Below are positions 45,135 through 53,250 of a DNA stretch of 64,000 nucleotides, in pieces. Both the position numbers and the translations under genes were made by a program. Numbering within the stretch: the first letter of the stretch is position 1; each line of letters opens with the position of its first letter. The notes under the pieces are model-generated. The model had not been told where the DNA came from. It worked only from the letters and a program-made list of their open reading frames with translations, and ran no database searches. Source of the DNA: Flavobacterium sp. Sd200 (lineage in GTDB: Bacteria; Bacteroidota; Bacteroidia; Flavobacteriales; Flavobacteriaceae); NCBI RefSeq assembly GCF_009826935.1, contig NZ_WUMN01000006.1, positions 124,001-188,000 of the forward strand, written 5' to 3'.

Positions 45135-45975
45135 TGGTATTTCTTTTCTTTTTAATTTTTTTACGAATGACGATGAACACAATTACGAAAATAAGGATAA
45201 ATGGCCAAATGTATAGCAACTCTAACAGGAAAGTTGAAAGCGAATTGAAGCCTGATTTTATGGCATTGCCCATTTTAGAACCGTAAGAAACCGTAGTGCC
45301 GCCTCCTGTCTCTATATGTTTATAGAACACAAGATGTATAGTGCTCATCGCTACACGGCTTTTTATGTATCTCAACCTGCCTTCCTGTGATTCTATTTCT
45401 TCTCTCAGTTCTGATATCTGTTTTTCAATTTCGAGCATTTCCGATACTTTGTTCGCCTTTTTAAGTAACTCAAAATATCGCGCCTCCAATACTTTTTTTG
45501 CTTTAAGGCGTGCCTCGGTATCTATATATTCTTCGGTTACATCTTCACTGGATATTTCCTTTTCGTCAAAATGCTTAACTCCTGTGCTTATGTTGGCTAT
45601 AAAATCTTCAAACCTGGCCGATGGAACACGCAATGTAAGGGTGCGGCTCAGGGCATAATTATCTCTTGTTTCGCTGTCGCTTTGTATTTGCCCTTTATAT
45701 TTAGTTACAGCTTCTTTTACTTTTAAGGCTGTCGCTTCAAGATCATCGGTTTCAAACCTGAGATTACCATTCTTAATAATCTGCTGAGGTATGGTTATCT
45801 GCTCTGCATCTGTTGACTGATCAGAGGAATTATCTTCGAGAGGTTTAAACTTTACTTCTTCAACTATTGCTGCCGGAACTTCGCTAATAGCCATTTCTGA
45901 AGTTGATTCCTTGGCTTCTTCTTTGCACGATAAAACAGAAAGGGCAAGAATTAATGTATAAAACGTTGTTTTCAT
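45127..45975 (-). CDS. DUF4349 lipoprotein
   Basis: Start at ATG 45975 (MKTTFYTLILALSVLSC), giving a lipobox with Cys at 17. 282 residues. The DUF4349 body includes KNGNLRFETDDLEATALKVKEAV (opening), TLRVPSARFEDFIANIS, EYIDTEARLKAKKVLEARYFELL and a coiled coil (about 170-215), then one C-terminal membrane helix (about 252-272) with a basic end. It is probably membrane-anchored with a periplasmic coiled coil. The function is unknown. It sits between rnpA and the S41 protease, and overlaps the latter. Confidence 0.85.
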   Translation of the reverse strand: MKTTFYTLILALSVLSCKEEAKESTSEMAISEVPAAIVEEVKFKPLEDNSSDQSTDAEQITIPQQIIKNGNLRFETDDLEATALKVKEAVTKYKGQIQSDSETRDNYALSRTLTLRVPSARFEDFIANISTGVKHFDEKEISSEDVTEEYIDTEARLKAKKVLEARYFELLKKANKVSEMLEIEKQISELREEIESQEGRLRYIKSRVAMSTIHLVFYKHIETGGGTTVSYGSKMGNAIKSGFNSLSTFLLELLYIWPFILIFVIVFIVIRKKIKKKRNTNA

Positions 45976-46042
45976 GGTGGTTGGGTTATACAACAACAAC
46001 GTTAAATAATTGGGCGGTAGTATGTGTGTAAAGAATAATAAT

Positions 46043-46429
46043 TTACAGCCCTTCCTGCGCTATAAATTTTTCAAAAAGCAATATGGTTTTAGCCGTAATT
46101 TCTTCATGAGTCAGCCTGTCTTTTGTTTGGTAAAAAAACATAAAGGCATAAGGTTTATCAAGCTTATCGGCTAGGATATGCTTATGGTGGCGGTATGCCT
46201 CGCGCAGTTGGCGTTTGAAGTAGTTGCGATCGTGTGCGCGCTTAAAATATTTTTTGGATACCGAAACCCCCATTTGTAGTTTACCTTCAATATCTGCGTC
46301 TTCCAAAGGCATATACACCAACCGTAACGGATATTTTGATACCGATTTTCCTTCGGTAAACAAATGTCCTATGGTGGTGCGGCTTTTAAGTTTTTCGGCT
46401 TTAGGGTATGTAAATCTTTTCGGTTCCAT
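46043..46429 (-). CDS. rnpA: Ribonuclease P protein component
   Basis: 128 residues, the usual RnpA length. The RNR motif is KRAHDRNYFKRQLREAYR (about 62-79), preceded by MGVSVSKKYF, both diagnostic. It is the protein subunit of RNase P, which matures tRNA 5' ends. The classical rpmH neighbour is missing; here rnpA leads an operon with the DUF4349 lipoprotein and the S41 protease, a flavobacterial arrangement. Confidence 0.95.
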   Translation of the reverse strand: MEPKRFTYPKAEKLKSRTTIGHLFTEGKSVSKYPLRLVYMPLEDADIEGKLQMGVSVSKKYFKRAHDRNYFKRQLREAYRHHKHILADKLDKPYAFMFFYQTKDRLTHEEITAKTILLFEKFIAQEGL

Positions 46430-46456
46430 AAAGCTGCAAAGGTACAGGTTTTAAAC

Positions 46457-46495
46457 AAAAAAAATCCCGGCAGTTAAAACACACACCTGCCGGGA
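46457..46495 (-). terminator. Rho-independent terminator of the hmuY-like gene
   Basis: TCCCGGCAG (46465-46473) pairs with CTGCCGGGA (46487-46495); on the minus strand eight T residues follow. Placed after the hmuY-like stop at 46528. Confidence 0.9.
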
Positions 46496-46527
46496 CAAAT
46501 AAAACAAAAACTAACTTACAAAAACTA

Positions 46528-47925
46528 CTATTGCAACAGAGCGTACTCAAAAGTAGGGTTGCCCCTTTCGCCCTGCTGGCTTAGCATTGCCGTAAAACGC
46601 AGCTTGTATATGTTGCCTGCTGCATCCTGTATTATATAAAACCTGTCGGTATATAGCTGTACCGGTACTACGTTGCGCCAGTTGGCACCTATTATTCTTT
46701 GATCCTGCTGTATTTCAGTTTTAAGCCTGCTGTCATCAGGAACGAGGTTTGCCCTTGTAAAGTCGTTATAGCTTACTTCACTTGTTCTTACTTCATAAGC
46801 CCTTGTGCCACCTTTAGCATTGGTAAGTACAAAATCAGAGTAAAAGTAAGACCCTGCACCTTCTATTATGTTGGTAAAGGTTGTAAAATTAAGATCCCAT
46901 GAGGCTTTTGCAGGTTCTACATCTACAGTGGCTCCATTAGTCAGATTAAAGAACGTAAAATTATAGGCTTCATCTTTAGTAATGGCAACTTCGCTGTGTG
47001 TGGTAGATGCAAGATCGGCATATTGTAATGTGTACCCATTACCATTTTTAAGTACGCGGATTTTTTTCCATCCTCTTGGTGTACCTGCAACGTTTACACC
47101 ACCGCCCAAAACAGGCACTGTTGGAACGTTCATGCCCAGGTTTACCAAATATACTTTGTTGTCGGCTTCGTTATCGCTAACCTCTGTAATTGCAGTTTGC
47201 TCAATAAAACCGTTAGGGTTATCTATATAAACCGTATTTGCAGGATCGAATGTACCAATAGCTACCGCAGCATTTGAAGTTTGAGGCAAATCTATGTTGG
47301 TAGTATTAAGAGCTTTTACAGCCATACCGATCGATCCGTTTATAACCACCCTGAATTTATCGCCTGAATAGAATCCAAGATCCCATGCAGCTCTGTGCGA
47401 TGTTTTATACTCGCCCGAACTAAGGTCAAAATAAGCCTGGTTGGTTTGGTTAGAACCGCCAATTACAGGGCTTGCCTGCCCTCCTGTAGAAGGCATTTCG
47501 TTAAAGTTTAGCGTAATATTTTTATTGCCGGTAATTTCTACGTCGGCAATCGATATCTGATCGATTGTAAATACTACATTTTTAATTTCGCCCTCAACAG
47601 CATCGGCCAGTTTGTTAAAATCAAACTGTATTGCATATTCTCCTTTGCTAAATGGAAGTGTAAATGTGCCGCTCTCTGCCGCAACACTGGTTGTAAAATC
47701 GGTTCCGTAAACAACATTTTCTGTTGTATAGCTAATGGTTACAAAACCATTGTTCGGAGCACCGTTGTTAAACAATACCTTTACAGGCGTAACATTTTCC
47801 TGTATGTTTACAGCATCTGCCGCAAACGAAACCCCACGACGGTAAAAACCTTTATCGTCGTCTTCGCTACATGATATTGCAAAAAATGTGGTAGCCAGTA
47901 CAAAGAGTAAAACTAATTTTTTCAT
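46528..47925 (-). CDS. HmuY-family heme-binding lipoprotein
   Basis: 465 residues with lipobox AISC (Cys about 19). The second half carries the HmuY beta-rich domain (YFDLSSGEYKTSHRAAWDLGF, RVVINGSIGMAVKAL, ASWDLNFTTF, NWRNVVPVQLYTDRFYIIQD, YKLRFTAML). The N-terminal 140 residues form an extra Ig-like domain, longer than classic HmuY of about 215 residues. HmuY captures heme and passes it to the TonB receptor encoded 10 bp upstream; the pair is cotranscribed. Whether heme or another iron source is bound cannot be read from sequence. Confidence 0.83.
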   Translation of the reverse strand: MKKLVLLFVLATTFFAISCSEDDDKGFYRRGVSFAADAVNIQENVTPVKVLFNNGAPNNGFVTISYTTENVVYGTDFTTSVAAESGTFTLPFSKGEYAIQFDFNKLADAVEGEIKNVVFTIDQISIADVEITGNKNITLNFNEMPSTGGQASPVIGGSNQTNQAYFDLSSGEYKTSHRAAWDLGFYSGDKFRVVINGSIGMAVKALNTTNIDLPQTSNAAVAIGTFDPANTVYIDNPNGFIEQTAITEVSDNEADNKVYLVNLGMNVPTVPVLGGGVNVAGTPRGWKKIRVLKNGNGYTLQYADLASTTHSEVAITKDEAYNFTFFNLTNGATVDVEPAKASWDLNFTTFTNIIEGAGSYFYSDFVLTNAKGGTRAYEVRTSEVSYNDFTRANLVPDDSRLKTEIQQDQRIIGANWRNVVPVQLYTDRFYIIQDAAGNIYKLRFTAMLSQQGERGNPTFEYALLQ

Positions 47926-47935
47926 GTCTGTACTT

Positions 47936-50080
47936 TTATAAGTTTAAGTTATAAGCCAGTCTAACAAAATAAGAACGACCGTATGCTTTATTAATAACAT
48001 CGCTTCCTCCGCCGTGGCCCATAGTAGCCCCCTGGGTTAAAGAACTGCGTGTGTTTGTAATATCCAGTATGTTTCGGGCACCAACGGTAACCTCAAGCGT
48101 TTTTTTCAGGAATCTTTTTCTTACTGTGGCATCCATCCAGCTAAAAGAGTTAATTCTTGTTACTGCAAATATTGAATTATTGTTCTCATCTACAGTTTCT
48201 AACATTATAGGCTCCCTGCCGTTAAGTTTATAGAATAGCGAGAAATCAGTATCCCATTTAGGCACAACATAATTTAGGCTGCTGTTTAACTGAAAGGCCC
48301 ATAAAAATGAATCGTCTGAAGTTACAGAACCGTTGCTCTTTTTTTGTGATGTACTTACTAAAGCAGCGCCTAATTTAAACGACAGGTTGTTATATTCAAA
48401 CTGATGGCTTGTATTAAAGTTCAGCATTTTAAAGCTATCCGTATTTATATATTTGCTACGAAGTGGTGTAAAGCTTATTTGCACAAGGCTAATCCTATCA
48501 GTAACATCAATGTAGGTAGTCATTAAACTGTTAGTCATTTTTAAACCCGAAGCAAAATCAGTAGTTTTTTTAAGGTTTAGATCTATCGATATACTTTCTT
48601 CCGGCACGAGGTCTTCATTACCCTGAACATCATGGTTAGCATCTACCATGTAGGTATAAAGCTCGTCAAAATTTGGTGAACGGTATGATTTGCCTAACGA
48701 TGTACGGGCTTCTATACCATGATCAAACAGGTAGCGAAGACCAACCGATGCGGCATATTGGTTGTCAAATTTATTCTGGAACGAATATCGTGCCCCGGCA
48801 CGACCTGAAAAGCGCTCTGTAAAAGCGGTTTCAAGGGCGCTGTAAACATCATAGTTGCTTAGTGTGGCATTTCTGTCAACAGGCTGGTTGTCTTCATCTT
48901 TAAATATGCCTGTAGCGGCAGATGCAAAACCTTTTTCGTTTACAAGTTCATAACCCACCTGCAGGTTATATTTCTTGTTGTTGAGTATGTTGCTAAGACT
49001 ACCGGTGCTGTAAAGTATTTCGGTACTTTGGTAGGTAAGTCTCTCATTATCTGCCTCGCGATGCTCTTCTATAAAATACCTGTAATTTTCAAAATCACGA
49101 TTCTGTTTTTGATATGATGCAGATATGTTGAATGTTATATCGTTAACCAAATGCCCTGATGAATTTAAATGATGGTATTGCCTTTCGGTAATGTAACGTC
49201 TGTCGTTGCCAAATGGTTTTGGCTGAAAAGGATAATTCGGACTCAGGTTGACAATAGTATCATACGAATCTATATTTTCATGAAAATAGTCAAATTTATA
49301 GAAAGCGCGAACCCTGTTTTTCTTATAAGTAATCATACCGTTGCCCACATACTGCTCTTTTGGTCGCCATCTGTAGCCACGATCTCCTGTAACAGTAGAG
49401 TGTTCTCCTCCCATATCGTCTACAAAGCCTGCAAAATCGTTGCGGTTACCACCAACAGATACAAACCAGTTTTCTGATATATTGTGCGATATTTTTAATG
49501 ACTGAATGTGTCTGCCCCTGTCGTCAAGATTATATTCGCTCCCTACAGTTTCTTCCTGCAAAGCGGCATCTATTTCCCACTTGTGCTTTGTAGCTTTTTT
49601 TGTAATGATGTTTATAATACCCGAAACAGCATTGGCACCATGTGTTACACCCATAGAACCCTCAATTATTTCTATCTGTTCAATATCATCGAGGTTTATT
49701 TGTGTAAGGTCGATATTGTTGCCAACACCGGTATCACTCACTAATGGTACATTATCAACAAGGATCTTAAGATACTGGCCGTCTAATCCAAACATAGACA
49801 CTGTAGAGCGTCCTTGTCCTGTATCCTGGGTAACATTAATGTTGAGGTTGAAGTTTAAAAGATCGGCCATGTTATTAGCCGCCTGTCTTTCTATATCATC
49901 ACGGGTAATTACTTTTACATTAAAAACTGATTTCCTTATAGATTGCGGTTCCGGTTGTCCGGTTACTACCACTTCATCAAGTTTTGTAGCGTGAATGGTG
50001 TCTTTGATTTTATCCTGCGAAACAGCACTTATTGTACATAGTGATGCCAGGCAGATAAATGATTTCGCTTGTTTGAGCAT
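47936..50080 (-). CDS. TonB-dependent outer-membrane receptor (HmuR-like)
   Basis: Start at ATG 50080 (MLKQAKSFICLASLC) rather than 50113, since the promoter lies just beyond. 714 residues. Signal peptide (to about 22), a short TonB-box-like LDEVVVTGQPEP (about 33-44), plug domain (about 45-165, VKVITRDDIERQAANNMADLLNF opening) and beta-barrel to the end, where FVRLAYNLNL ends in alternating hydrophobic residues as usual for BamA recognition. Paired with the hmuY-like gene, it likely imports heme or iron complexes. A Fur-like operator pair flanks its promoter. Confidence 0.9.
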   Translation of the reverse strand: MLKQAKSFICLASLCTISAVSQDKIKDTIHATKLDEVVVTGQPEPQSIRKSVFNVKVITRDDIERQAANNMADLLNFNLNINVTQDTGQGRSTVSMFGLDGQYLKILVDNVPLVSDTGVGNNIDLTQINLDDIEQIEIIEGSMGVTHGANAVSGIINIITKKATKHKWEIDAALQEETVGSEYNLDDRGRHIQSLKISHNISENWFVSVGGNRNDFAGFVDDMGGEHSTVTGDRGYRWRPKEQYVGNGMITYKKNRVRAFYKFDYFHENIDSYDTIVNLSPNYPFQPKPFGNDRRYITERQYHHLNSSGHLVNDITFNISASYQKQNRDFENYRYFIEEHREADNERLTYQSTEILYSTGSLSNILNNKKYNLQVGYELVNEKGFASAATGIFKDEDNQPVDRNATLSNYDVYSALETAFTERFSGRAGARYSFQNKFDNQYAASVGLRYLFDHGIEARTSLGKSYRSPNFDELYTYMVDANHDVQGNEDLVPEESISIDLNLKKTTDFASGLKMTNSLMTTYIDVTDRISLVQISFTPLRSKYINTDSFKMLNFNTSHQFEYNNLSFKLGAALVSTSQKKSNGSVTSDDSFLWAFQLNSSLNYVVPKWDTDFSLFYKLNGREPIMLETVDENNNSIFAVTRINSFSWMDATVRKRFLKKTLEVTVGARNILDITNTRSSLTQGATMGHGGGSDVINKAYGRSYFVRLAYNLNL

Positions 50081-50091
50081 TATTAAACAAC

Positions 50092-50106
50092 TTAGATTTA
50101 TTCTAA
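50092..50106. promoter_or_regulatory. Inverted repeat, possible operator 1 of hmuR-hmuY
   Basis: TTAGATTTATTCTAA has perfect 5-bp arms TTAGA/TCTAA. It lies just after the -7 element, near the expected transcript start, where a repressor would block initiation. Confidence 0.45.
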
Positions 50107-50110
50107 ATTG

Positions 50111-50142
50111 CAAAGCTAAGCTCCATGTTTTAGATATGCAAA
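50111..50142 (-). promoter_or_regulatory. Promoter of the hmuR-hmuY operon
   Basis: On the minus strand TTTG (50139-50142), a 20-bp spacer and TAGCTTTG (50111-50118) fit the flavobacterial -33/-7 consensus. Confidence 0.7.
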
Positions 50143-50153
50143 TTATTTACATT

Positions 50154-50170
50154 AATTCTAAATAAGAATT
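50154..50170. promoter_or_regulatory. Inverted repeat, possible operator 2 of hmuR-hmuY
   Basis: AATTCTAAATAAGAATT has perfect 6-bp arms around a 5-bp spacer, upstream of the -33 element. It shares TTCTAAAT with operator 1 (copies at 50101 and 50156, 55 bp apart). Confidence 0.45.
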
Positions 50171-50241
50171 CATGTTAATAATTTTCATCGTGAGCTAGTT
50201 TAATAAACCTTAATGATTTGAAAAAGATATTAAGCAGACAT

Positions 50242-50274
50242 AAAAAAACTGCCCCTAAAAAGAGGCAGTTTAAA
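50242..50274 (-). terminator. Rho-independent terminator of the suf operon
   Basis: AAACTGCC (50247-50254) pairs with GGCAGTTT (50264-50271), and the minus strand continues into T residues. It lies directly after sufD, so no sufS follows in the operon. Confidence 0.85.
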
Positions 50275-50293
50275 AATATATCTTGTTTGAGGC

Positions 50294-51610
50294 TTATAGA
50301 TCGAAACCTATATTTACTCCAAGTTTAGACGCTATAAGTTTGGTAATTCGGGCTTTAAGCTCCGGTATCCTGATGCTTTCTATAACCTCATTGCTAAAGG
50401 CATACATAAGCAATGCTTTTGCTTCTTTTTTAGGAATACCACGGCTTTGCATGTAGAACATGGCGCTTTCGTCAAGCTGGCCCACAGTACAACCGTGCGA
50501 ACATTTAACATCGTCGGCAAATATCTCTAACTGCGGTTTTGCATTTATAGTTGCCTTCTCACTTATCAATATGTTGTTGTTTTGCTGGAAAGCATCGGTT
50601 TTTTGCGCTTCTTTCTCAACATATATCTTGCCGTTAAATACTCCTGTTGAATTACCGTCAAAAATACCTTTGTAGTTTTGGTGGCTTTCGCAGTTTGGCG
50701 AGGCATGCTGCACCAGCGTATAGTGGTCTACGTGCTGCTTATCGCCTATGAGGGTAATGCCTTTCAGCGTGCTTTCAATACGCTCGCCTTGGTGGTAAAA
50801 ATTAAGGTTGTTCCTTGTAATGTTACCTCCAAACGAAAAAGTGTGCACAGATGCGTTGCTTTTGCCTTTTTGAGCTATATAGGTATTGTCTACCAGGTTT
50901 GCTGTTTGCTGGTCGTTCTGTATCTTATAGTAATCTACAATGGCACTTTCAGCCGCAAATATTTCAGTAACGCTGTTGGTAAGTACCGGATTGCTGTTAA
51001 GGCTTTGATGCCTTTCTATAATTTGCACTTGTGCATTTTCACCAACAATAACAAGATTGCGCGGCTGTACCATAAGGGCAGATTCGTTTCCGGTAGAAAA
51101 ATACATTATTTCTACAGGTTTATCTGCTACCTTATTTTTTGGAATGTTAATAAAAGCACCCTCAATTGCAAATGCAGTGTTTAATGATGTAAGGCTTTCG
51201 TCTTTATTGGCAATTTTATTGAAGTATGCATCTATAACCTCTTTATACTTTGGTTTTGTAAGTGCCGACGACATTAGGCATATGTCCTGCCCGTCGTGAG
51301 TAGTTGACGATAGAAACGAACTGAAAATGCCATCAATAAACACCAGCTTGTAGGTGTCTATTTCGTGTAAAAAATATTTTTTTACATCGGCATAGTTCAG
51401 CACTGTGTCGTTTTTAGGGAACACTGTGTAATCGTTTTTAAGTACCGCATTTAACGATGTATACTTCCAGGCCTCTTCTTTTTTTGTAGGGAAGCCTTTA
51501 TTTTCAAAATTCTTAAATGCCTCGGTGCGTATGTTATGCAGGTCTGCATTAACATCAATGCGCTCCTCAAAAGCCATAAAAGAAGATAATAGTTTTTCTT
51601 TTAAATCCAT
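50294..51610 (-). CDS. sufD: Fe-S cluster assembly protein SufD
   Basis: 438 residues, matching SufD, a scaffold partner of SufB and SufC. The N-terminal helical part (FPTKKEEAWKYTSL) leads into the beta-helix with NLVIVGENAQVQIIERH, the GDKQHVDHYTLVQHASPNCESHQNYKG segment (cited by its ends), and the C-terminal DDVKCSHGCTVGQLDESAMFYMQSRGIPKKEAKALL region (likewise). It is the last gene of the operon. The upstream gap to sufC is filled by a four-helix-bundle gene cassette. Confidence 0.95.
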   Translation of the reverse strand: MDLKEKLLSSFMAFEERIDVNADLHNIRTEAFKNFENKGFPTKKEEAWKYTSLNAVLKNDYTVFPKNDTVLNYADVKKYFLHEIDTYKLVFIDGIFSSFLSSTTHDGQDICLMSSALTKPKYKEVIDAYFNKIANKDESLTSLNTAFAIEGAFINIPKNKVADKPVEIMYFSTGNESALMVQPRNLVIVGENAQVQIIERHQSLNSNPVLTNSVTEIFAAESAIVDYYKIQNDQQTANLVDNTYIAQKGKSNASVHTFSFGGNITRNNLNFYHQGERIESTLKGITLIGDKQHVDHYTLVQHASPNCESHQNYKGIFDGNSTGVFNGKIYVEKEAQKTDAFQQNNNILISEKATINAKPQLEIFADDVKCSHGCTVGQLDESAMFYMQSRGIPKKEAKALLMYAFSNEVIESIRIPELKARITKLIASKLGVNIGFDL

Positions 51611-51616
51611 TACATC

Positions 51617-51648
51617 AGTCTAAAGTTTTAAAGTCTAAAGTCATAAAG
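51617..51648. repeat. Border array of cassette 1, sufD side (AAAGTC type)
   Basis: Units GTCTAAA, GTTTTAAA, GTCTAAA and GTCATAAA at 7-8 nt period, starting 7 bp from the sufD start. AAAGTCATAAAG (51637-51648) recurs inverted at 52032-52043. Confidence 0.75.
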
Positions 51649-51661
51649 GACTTAGCAAACT

Positions 51662-52024
51662 TTACTTATTAAGATATTTTATAAAACCGCTTAGCAGTCT
51701 CGATATTTCTGTTACTTCAGAAAGTAATTCATGGAAAACTTCCTGAGATATATAATTTAAATCCAATGCCAAGTACAATTGCGAACGAACTTCTGCCGCT
51801 GAACCTTTAGCTATATAAAGAAAATGTATAAATTCTTTATCTGTATTCCGCTCAAAACCCTCGGCAATGTTAGACGATATAGAAACAGAGCACCGCCTTA
51901 TCTGTCTTGCCAGGTCAAAGTCTTTTCTGAGTGCTTCAGTATCAGTTATAAGATAAATTCTTTTATTAAGTACCCTGGCTCTTTGCCACGAATTAATTTC
52001 CTCGAAAGAATTAAATTTACCCAT
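51662..52024 (-). CDS. Four-helix-bundle protein, S23 / 23S-rRNA-intervening-sequence family (cassette 1)
   Basis: 120 residues. The family pattern is clear: SFEEINSWQRARVLNKRIYLIT, DFDLARQIRRCSVSISSNIAEGFERN, FIHFLYIAKGSAAEVRSQLYLA (each shortened to its core) and a C-terminal helix LLSGFIKYLNK. The family founder is encoded in intervening sequences of spirochaete 23S rRNA genes; relatives include Avd of diversity-generating retroelements, a pentameric barrel that binds nucleic acid. No enzyme activity is known. It lies between sufD and sufC in operon orientation, bordered by inverted repeat arrays. It resembles the cassette 3 protein closely. Confidence 0.93.
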   Translation of the reverse strand: MGKFNSFEEINSWQRARVLNKRIYLITDTEALRKDFDLARQIRRCSVSISSNIAEGFERNTDKEFIHFLYIAKGSAAEVRSQLYLALDLNYISQEVFHELLSEVTEISRLLSGFIKYLNK

Positions 52025-52027
52025 TTA

Positions 52028-52062
52028 ATAACTTTATGACTTTCGACCTTTGACTTTAAGAC
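52028..52062. repeat. Border array of cassette 1, sufC side (inverted AAAGTC type)
   Basis: CTTTATGACTTT (52032-52043) is the exact inverted copy of the sufD-side array; further units GACCTTT and GACTTTA follow. It fills the space between the cassette gene's start and the sufC stop. Confidence 0.75.
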
Positions 52063-52068
52063 AAATAT

Positions 52069-52815
52069 TTAGTTCTCCGATTTAATCCAGTCGTAGCCTT
52101 TTTCCTCAAGTTCGTAGGCAAGTTCTTTACCGCCTGATTTTACTATTTTACCGTTGTAAAGTACGTGAACAAAATCCGGTACAATATAGTCAAGAAGCCT
52201 TTGATAGTGCGTAATCACAATAACGGCATTGTCTTCGTTACGCAGTTTGTTTACACCATTAGCCACAATACGAAGTGCATCAATGTCAAGACCTGAGTCA
52301 GTCTCGTCAAGAATAGCCACTTTAGGCTCCAGCATGGCCATCTGGAAAATTTCGTTACGTTTTTTCTCGCCACCCGAAAAACCCTCGTTAAGCGAACGCG
52401 AAAGGAACTTGCGGTCTATTTCTAAAAGTTCGCTTTTTTCGCGAATTAGCTTTAGCATTTCATTCGCCGGCATTTCTTCAAGACCGTTAGCTTTGCGGCT
52501 TTCATTAATGGCGGTTTTCATGAAGTTGGTTACCGATACTCCCGGTATCTCTACAGGATACTGGAATGACAGAAACACACCTTTGTGTGCTCTTTCTTCA
52601 GGAGCAAGTTCGCCGATGTCTTCGCCTTCAAGGATAATTTCGCCATCGGTTACCTCATAATTCTCATTACCGGCAATAACCGACGATAACGTACTTTTAC
52701 CCGAACCGTTAGGTCCCATTATGGCATGAACTTCTCCGGCTTTAACCTCAAGGTTGATGCCTTTTAATATGTCTTTGTCTTCTACGCGTGCGTGTAGGTT
52801 TTTTATTGATAACAT
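52069..52815 (-). CDS. sufC: Fe-S cluster assembly ATPase SufC
   Basis: 248 residues. ABC ATPase with Walker [10 protein letters not shown] (about 34-42), the Q-loop FLSFQYP, a SufC-type signature [10 protein letters not shown] (about 150-159), Walker [17 protein letters not shown] (about 169-184) and the switch His in [14 protein letters not shown]. It powers the SufBCD scaffold. Neighbouring gaps on both sides are occupied by four-helix-bundle cassettes, so the usual close spacing of sufB-sufC-sufD is lost. Confidence 0.97.
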   Translation of the reverse strand: MLSIKNLHARVEDKDILKGINLEVKAGEVHAIMGPNGSGKSTLSSVIAGNENYEVTDGEIILEGEDIGELAPEERAHKGVFLSFQYPVEIPGVSVTNFMKTAINESRKANGLEEMPANEMLKLIREKSELLEIDRKFLSRSLNEGFSGGEKKRNEIFQMAMLEPKVAILDETDSGLDIDALRIVANGVNKLRNEDNAVIVITHYQRLLDYIVPDFVHVLYNGKIVKSGGKELAYELEEKGYDWIKSEN

Positions 52816-52852
52816 TAATTTGGAAATTTGTTAATTTGGAAATTTGAAAATT
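52815..52852. repeat. Border array of cassette 2, sufC side (AATTTG type)
   Basis: TTAATTTGGAAATTTG occurs twice in exact tandem (52815-52830, 52831-52846). It begins on the last base of the sufC start codon. AAATTTGAAAAT (52840-52851) recurs inverted at 53239-53250. Confidence 0.8.
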
Positions 52853-52859
52853 CCTGTAC

Positions 52860-53207
52860 TTACTTTTGTTTTGATGTTATAATTATTTTATTCGCAATCC
52901 TTGATATATTTTGAAGTCTCGTAATTAAATCTTCCGGATTCGGATAATTTTCAGAGAATTTACATAATTCAAGCCAATAAAAAGTTTCCTCTATTTCTTT
53001 AGCTGCTATTTTAAATTTATGGATAAAATCAGCTTTACTTTCTGCATTTTGAGCTTCCCGTATATTTGCTCCGATGGATGTTCCCGATTTCAACAACTGA
53101 TTTGCAATTACAAATTTTTTGTTGTCTTGTAGTAATTCACAATATTTTACTATAAACAATGCAAATTCAAATGTTTGCGTAACAATTATATTTTGTTTAA
53201 CTTCCAT
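52860..53207 (-). CDS. Four-helix-bundle protein, divergent S23 subfamily (cassette 2)
   Basis: 115 residues. It has the family fold pattern in another version: TFEFALFIVKYCELL, NQLLKSGTSIGANIREAQNAESKADF, KIAAKEIEETFYWLELC and LQNISRIANKIIITSK. It shares the GxSIGANIxEA core but little else with the other two, so it belongs to a separate branch of the same family. It lies between sufC and sufB, same strand, with inverted AATTTG arrays at both ends. Confidence 0.9.
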   Translation of the reverse strand: MEVKQNIIVTQTFEFALFIVKYCELLQDNKKFVIANQLLKSGTSIGANIREAQNAESKADFIHKFKIAAKEIEETFYWLELCKFSENYPNPEDLITRLQNISRIANKIIITSKQK

Positions 53208-53213
53208 TCAAGG

Positions 53214-53250
53214 CATTTTCAAACTTTCAAATTATCTCATTTTCAAATTT
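53214..53250. repeat. Border array of cassette 2, sufB side (inverted AATTTG type)
   Basis: Units CATTTTC, AAACTTTC, AAATTATCT and CATTTTCAAATTT; ATTTTCAAATTT (53239-53250) is the exact inverse of the sufC-side border and runs into the sufB stop codon. Confidence 0.8.

Noticed and set aside
46043..46429. rnpA as a second origin marker
   Set aside because: The dnaA-rpmH context is absent; rnpA here is in an unrelated operon.
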